Assembly: GCA_045538075.1 (NCBI GenBank)
Contig: JAZSQT010000050.1
Location: forward strand, 1-6,959
Length of the DNA stretch: 6,959 bases
Origin: JAZSQT01 sp045538075
GTDB taxonomy: Bacteria; Chrysiogenota; Deferribacteres; Deferribacterales; Mucispirillaceae
Reading direction: 5' to 3'
Part shown: piece after piece, positions 6,766 to 6,959 of the stretch
Numbering within the stretch: position 1 is the first letter of the stretch
How the letters are laid out: each line of letters starts with the position of its first letter
Program-made: the position numbers and the translations under genes
The notes under the pieces: generated by a model
Told to the model about the DNA's origin: nothing
Database searches by the model: none
Seen by the model: the letters and a program-made list of their open reading frames with translations, nothing else

Positions 6766-6786
6766 ATTAAAAAGTTAGTAAGTAGC

Positions 6787-6823
6787 AAAAAAAGACCTTC
6801 GGCAATAAAATGCCGAAGGTCTT
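6787..6823 (-). terminator. Riboswitch-controlled transcription terminator in the exchanger leader
   Basis: Read on the minus strand, a perfect 13-bp stem (6823-6811 with 6804-6792; core GACCTTCGGCA) with a 6-base loop TTTTAT runs into seven T (6793-6787). It sits between the aptamer and the start codon, 32 bases before the ATG, so it can abort the exchanger mRNA. Its 5' arm contains CCTTCGG (6819-6813), which is also the 3' strand of aptamer helix P1. The two structures are mutually exclusive. Confidence 0.88.
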
Positions 6824-6910
6824 GCTATTGATTACATAATCAACGGTATAGCCAGCTTTTACAAGCGAGATTGTTGACTAATACCCTTTTAAAGAGCTAC
6901 TCCCCTTCAA
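6813..6910 (-). promoter_or_regulatory. yybP-ykoY family (Mn2+) riboswitch aptamer
   Basis: Read on the minus strand, the leader shows the family's conserved blocks: GGGGAGTAGCT (6905-6895), GTCAACAATCTCG (6878-6866) and a 3' end GCAAGACC. P1 forms from TTGAAGG (6910-6904) and CCTTCGG (6819-6813), seven pairs with two G-U. Internal hairpins include GCTT-GTAA-AAGC (just 3' of the CTCG block) and TTGATT/AATCAA (6843-6838 and 6833-6828), extended by GCTA/TAGC. In this family Mn2+ binds between the two conserved loops and stabilises P1. Here that would hide the 5' arm of the terminator, giving an ON switch at high Mn2+, as known for Mn exporters of other bacteria. The family call rests on remembered consensus; a covariance-model search would settle it. 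Confidence 0.85.
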
Positions 6911-6917
6911 TATATTT

Positions 6918-6946
6918 TTAATAATTTATTATACGAATATTGTCAA
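6918..6946 (-). promoter_or_regulatory. Candidate promoter of the riboswitch-exchanger transcript
   Basis: On the minus strand, a perfect TTGACA (6946-6941), a 17-base spacer and TATTAA (6923-6918; 4/6 of the -10 consensus). The expected start point, about 6911, falls immediately before the first base of aptamer helix P1, which supports the assignment. A perfect TATAAT (6933-6928) lies only 7 bases from TTGACA and has no good -35 at the right distance, but could contribute. Confidence 0.65.
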
Positions 6947-6959
6947 TTATTTTTTTATT

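Noticed and set aside
6756..6788. N-terminal extension of the exchanger frame to a TTG at 6788
   Set aside because: The TTG lies in the T tract of the riboswitch terminator and has no SD. The ATG at 6755 has GGAG at ideal spacing and fits a membrane-protein N-terminus.

Overview
The window is AT-rich bacterial DNA (about 30% G+C by eye). It holds five complete genes and one cut by the left edge, all intact and with good ribosome binding sites. There are no mobile elements, tRNAs, rRNAs or CRISPR arrays. The codon preference (TTA, AGA, mostly TAA stops) and gene content suggest a low-GC, host- or gut-associated bacterium. Nothing here fixes the phylum: the RibB variant resembles one known from Proteobacteria, while the AT bias would also suit Brachyspira, Fusobacterium or similar groups.

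Left block, minus strand: the 5' part of gdhA (glutamate dehydrogenase, cut at base 1) and, upstream of it, panD (aspartate 1-decarboxylase, making beta-alanine). panD is divergent from a ribBA-like gene on the plus strand. In that protein the DHBP synthase domain looks active, but the GTP cyclohydrolase II domain has lost its catalytic residues, which makes it a RibBX-type protein.

Middle block, plus strand: gadB (glutamate decarboxylase) and a gadC-like antiporter gene, 32 bases apart and closed by a strong intrinsic terminator. Together they form a glutamate-dependent acid-resistance module that consumes a cytoplasmic proton when glutamate becomes GABA and then exchanges GABA for glutamate. 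GadB keeps the C-terminal histidine that closes the E. coli enzyme at neutral pH. The transporter lacks the long C-terminal plug of E. coli GadC.

Right block, minus strand: a membrane cation exchanger of the Ca2+/cation antiporter (CaCA) superfamily. Its leader carries a yybP-ykoY (Mn2+-sensing) riboswitch with a complete transcriptional expression platform. The 3' strand of aptamer helix P1 is also part of the 5' arm of a terminator hairpin, so ligand binding should switch the gene on. A TTGACA promoter sits just upstream of the aptamer. This is the most informative signal in the window, because it suggests the exchanger's physiological substrate is Mn2+.

The common theme is amino-acid decarboxylation and ion or pH homeostasis: gdhA can supply glutamate, gadB/gadC use it, and the exchanger handles a divalent cation. 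I see no fully new system. The parts most worth checking are the riboswitch-exchanger pairing, the degenerate RibB fusion and the plug-less GadC.
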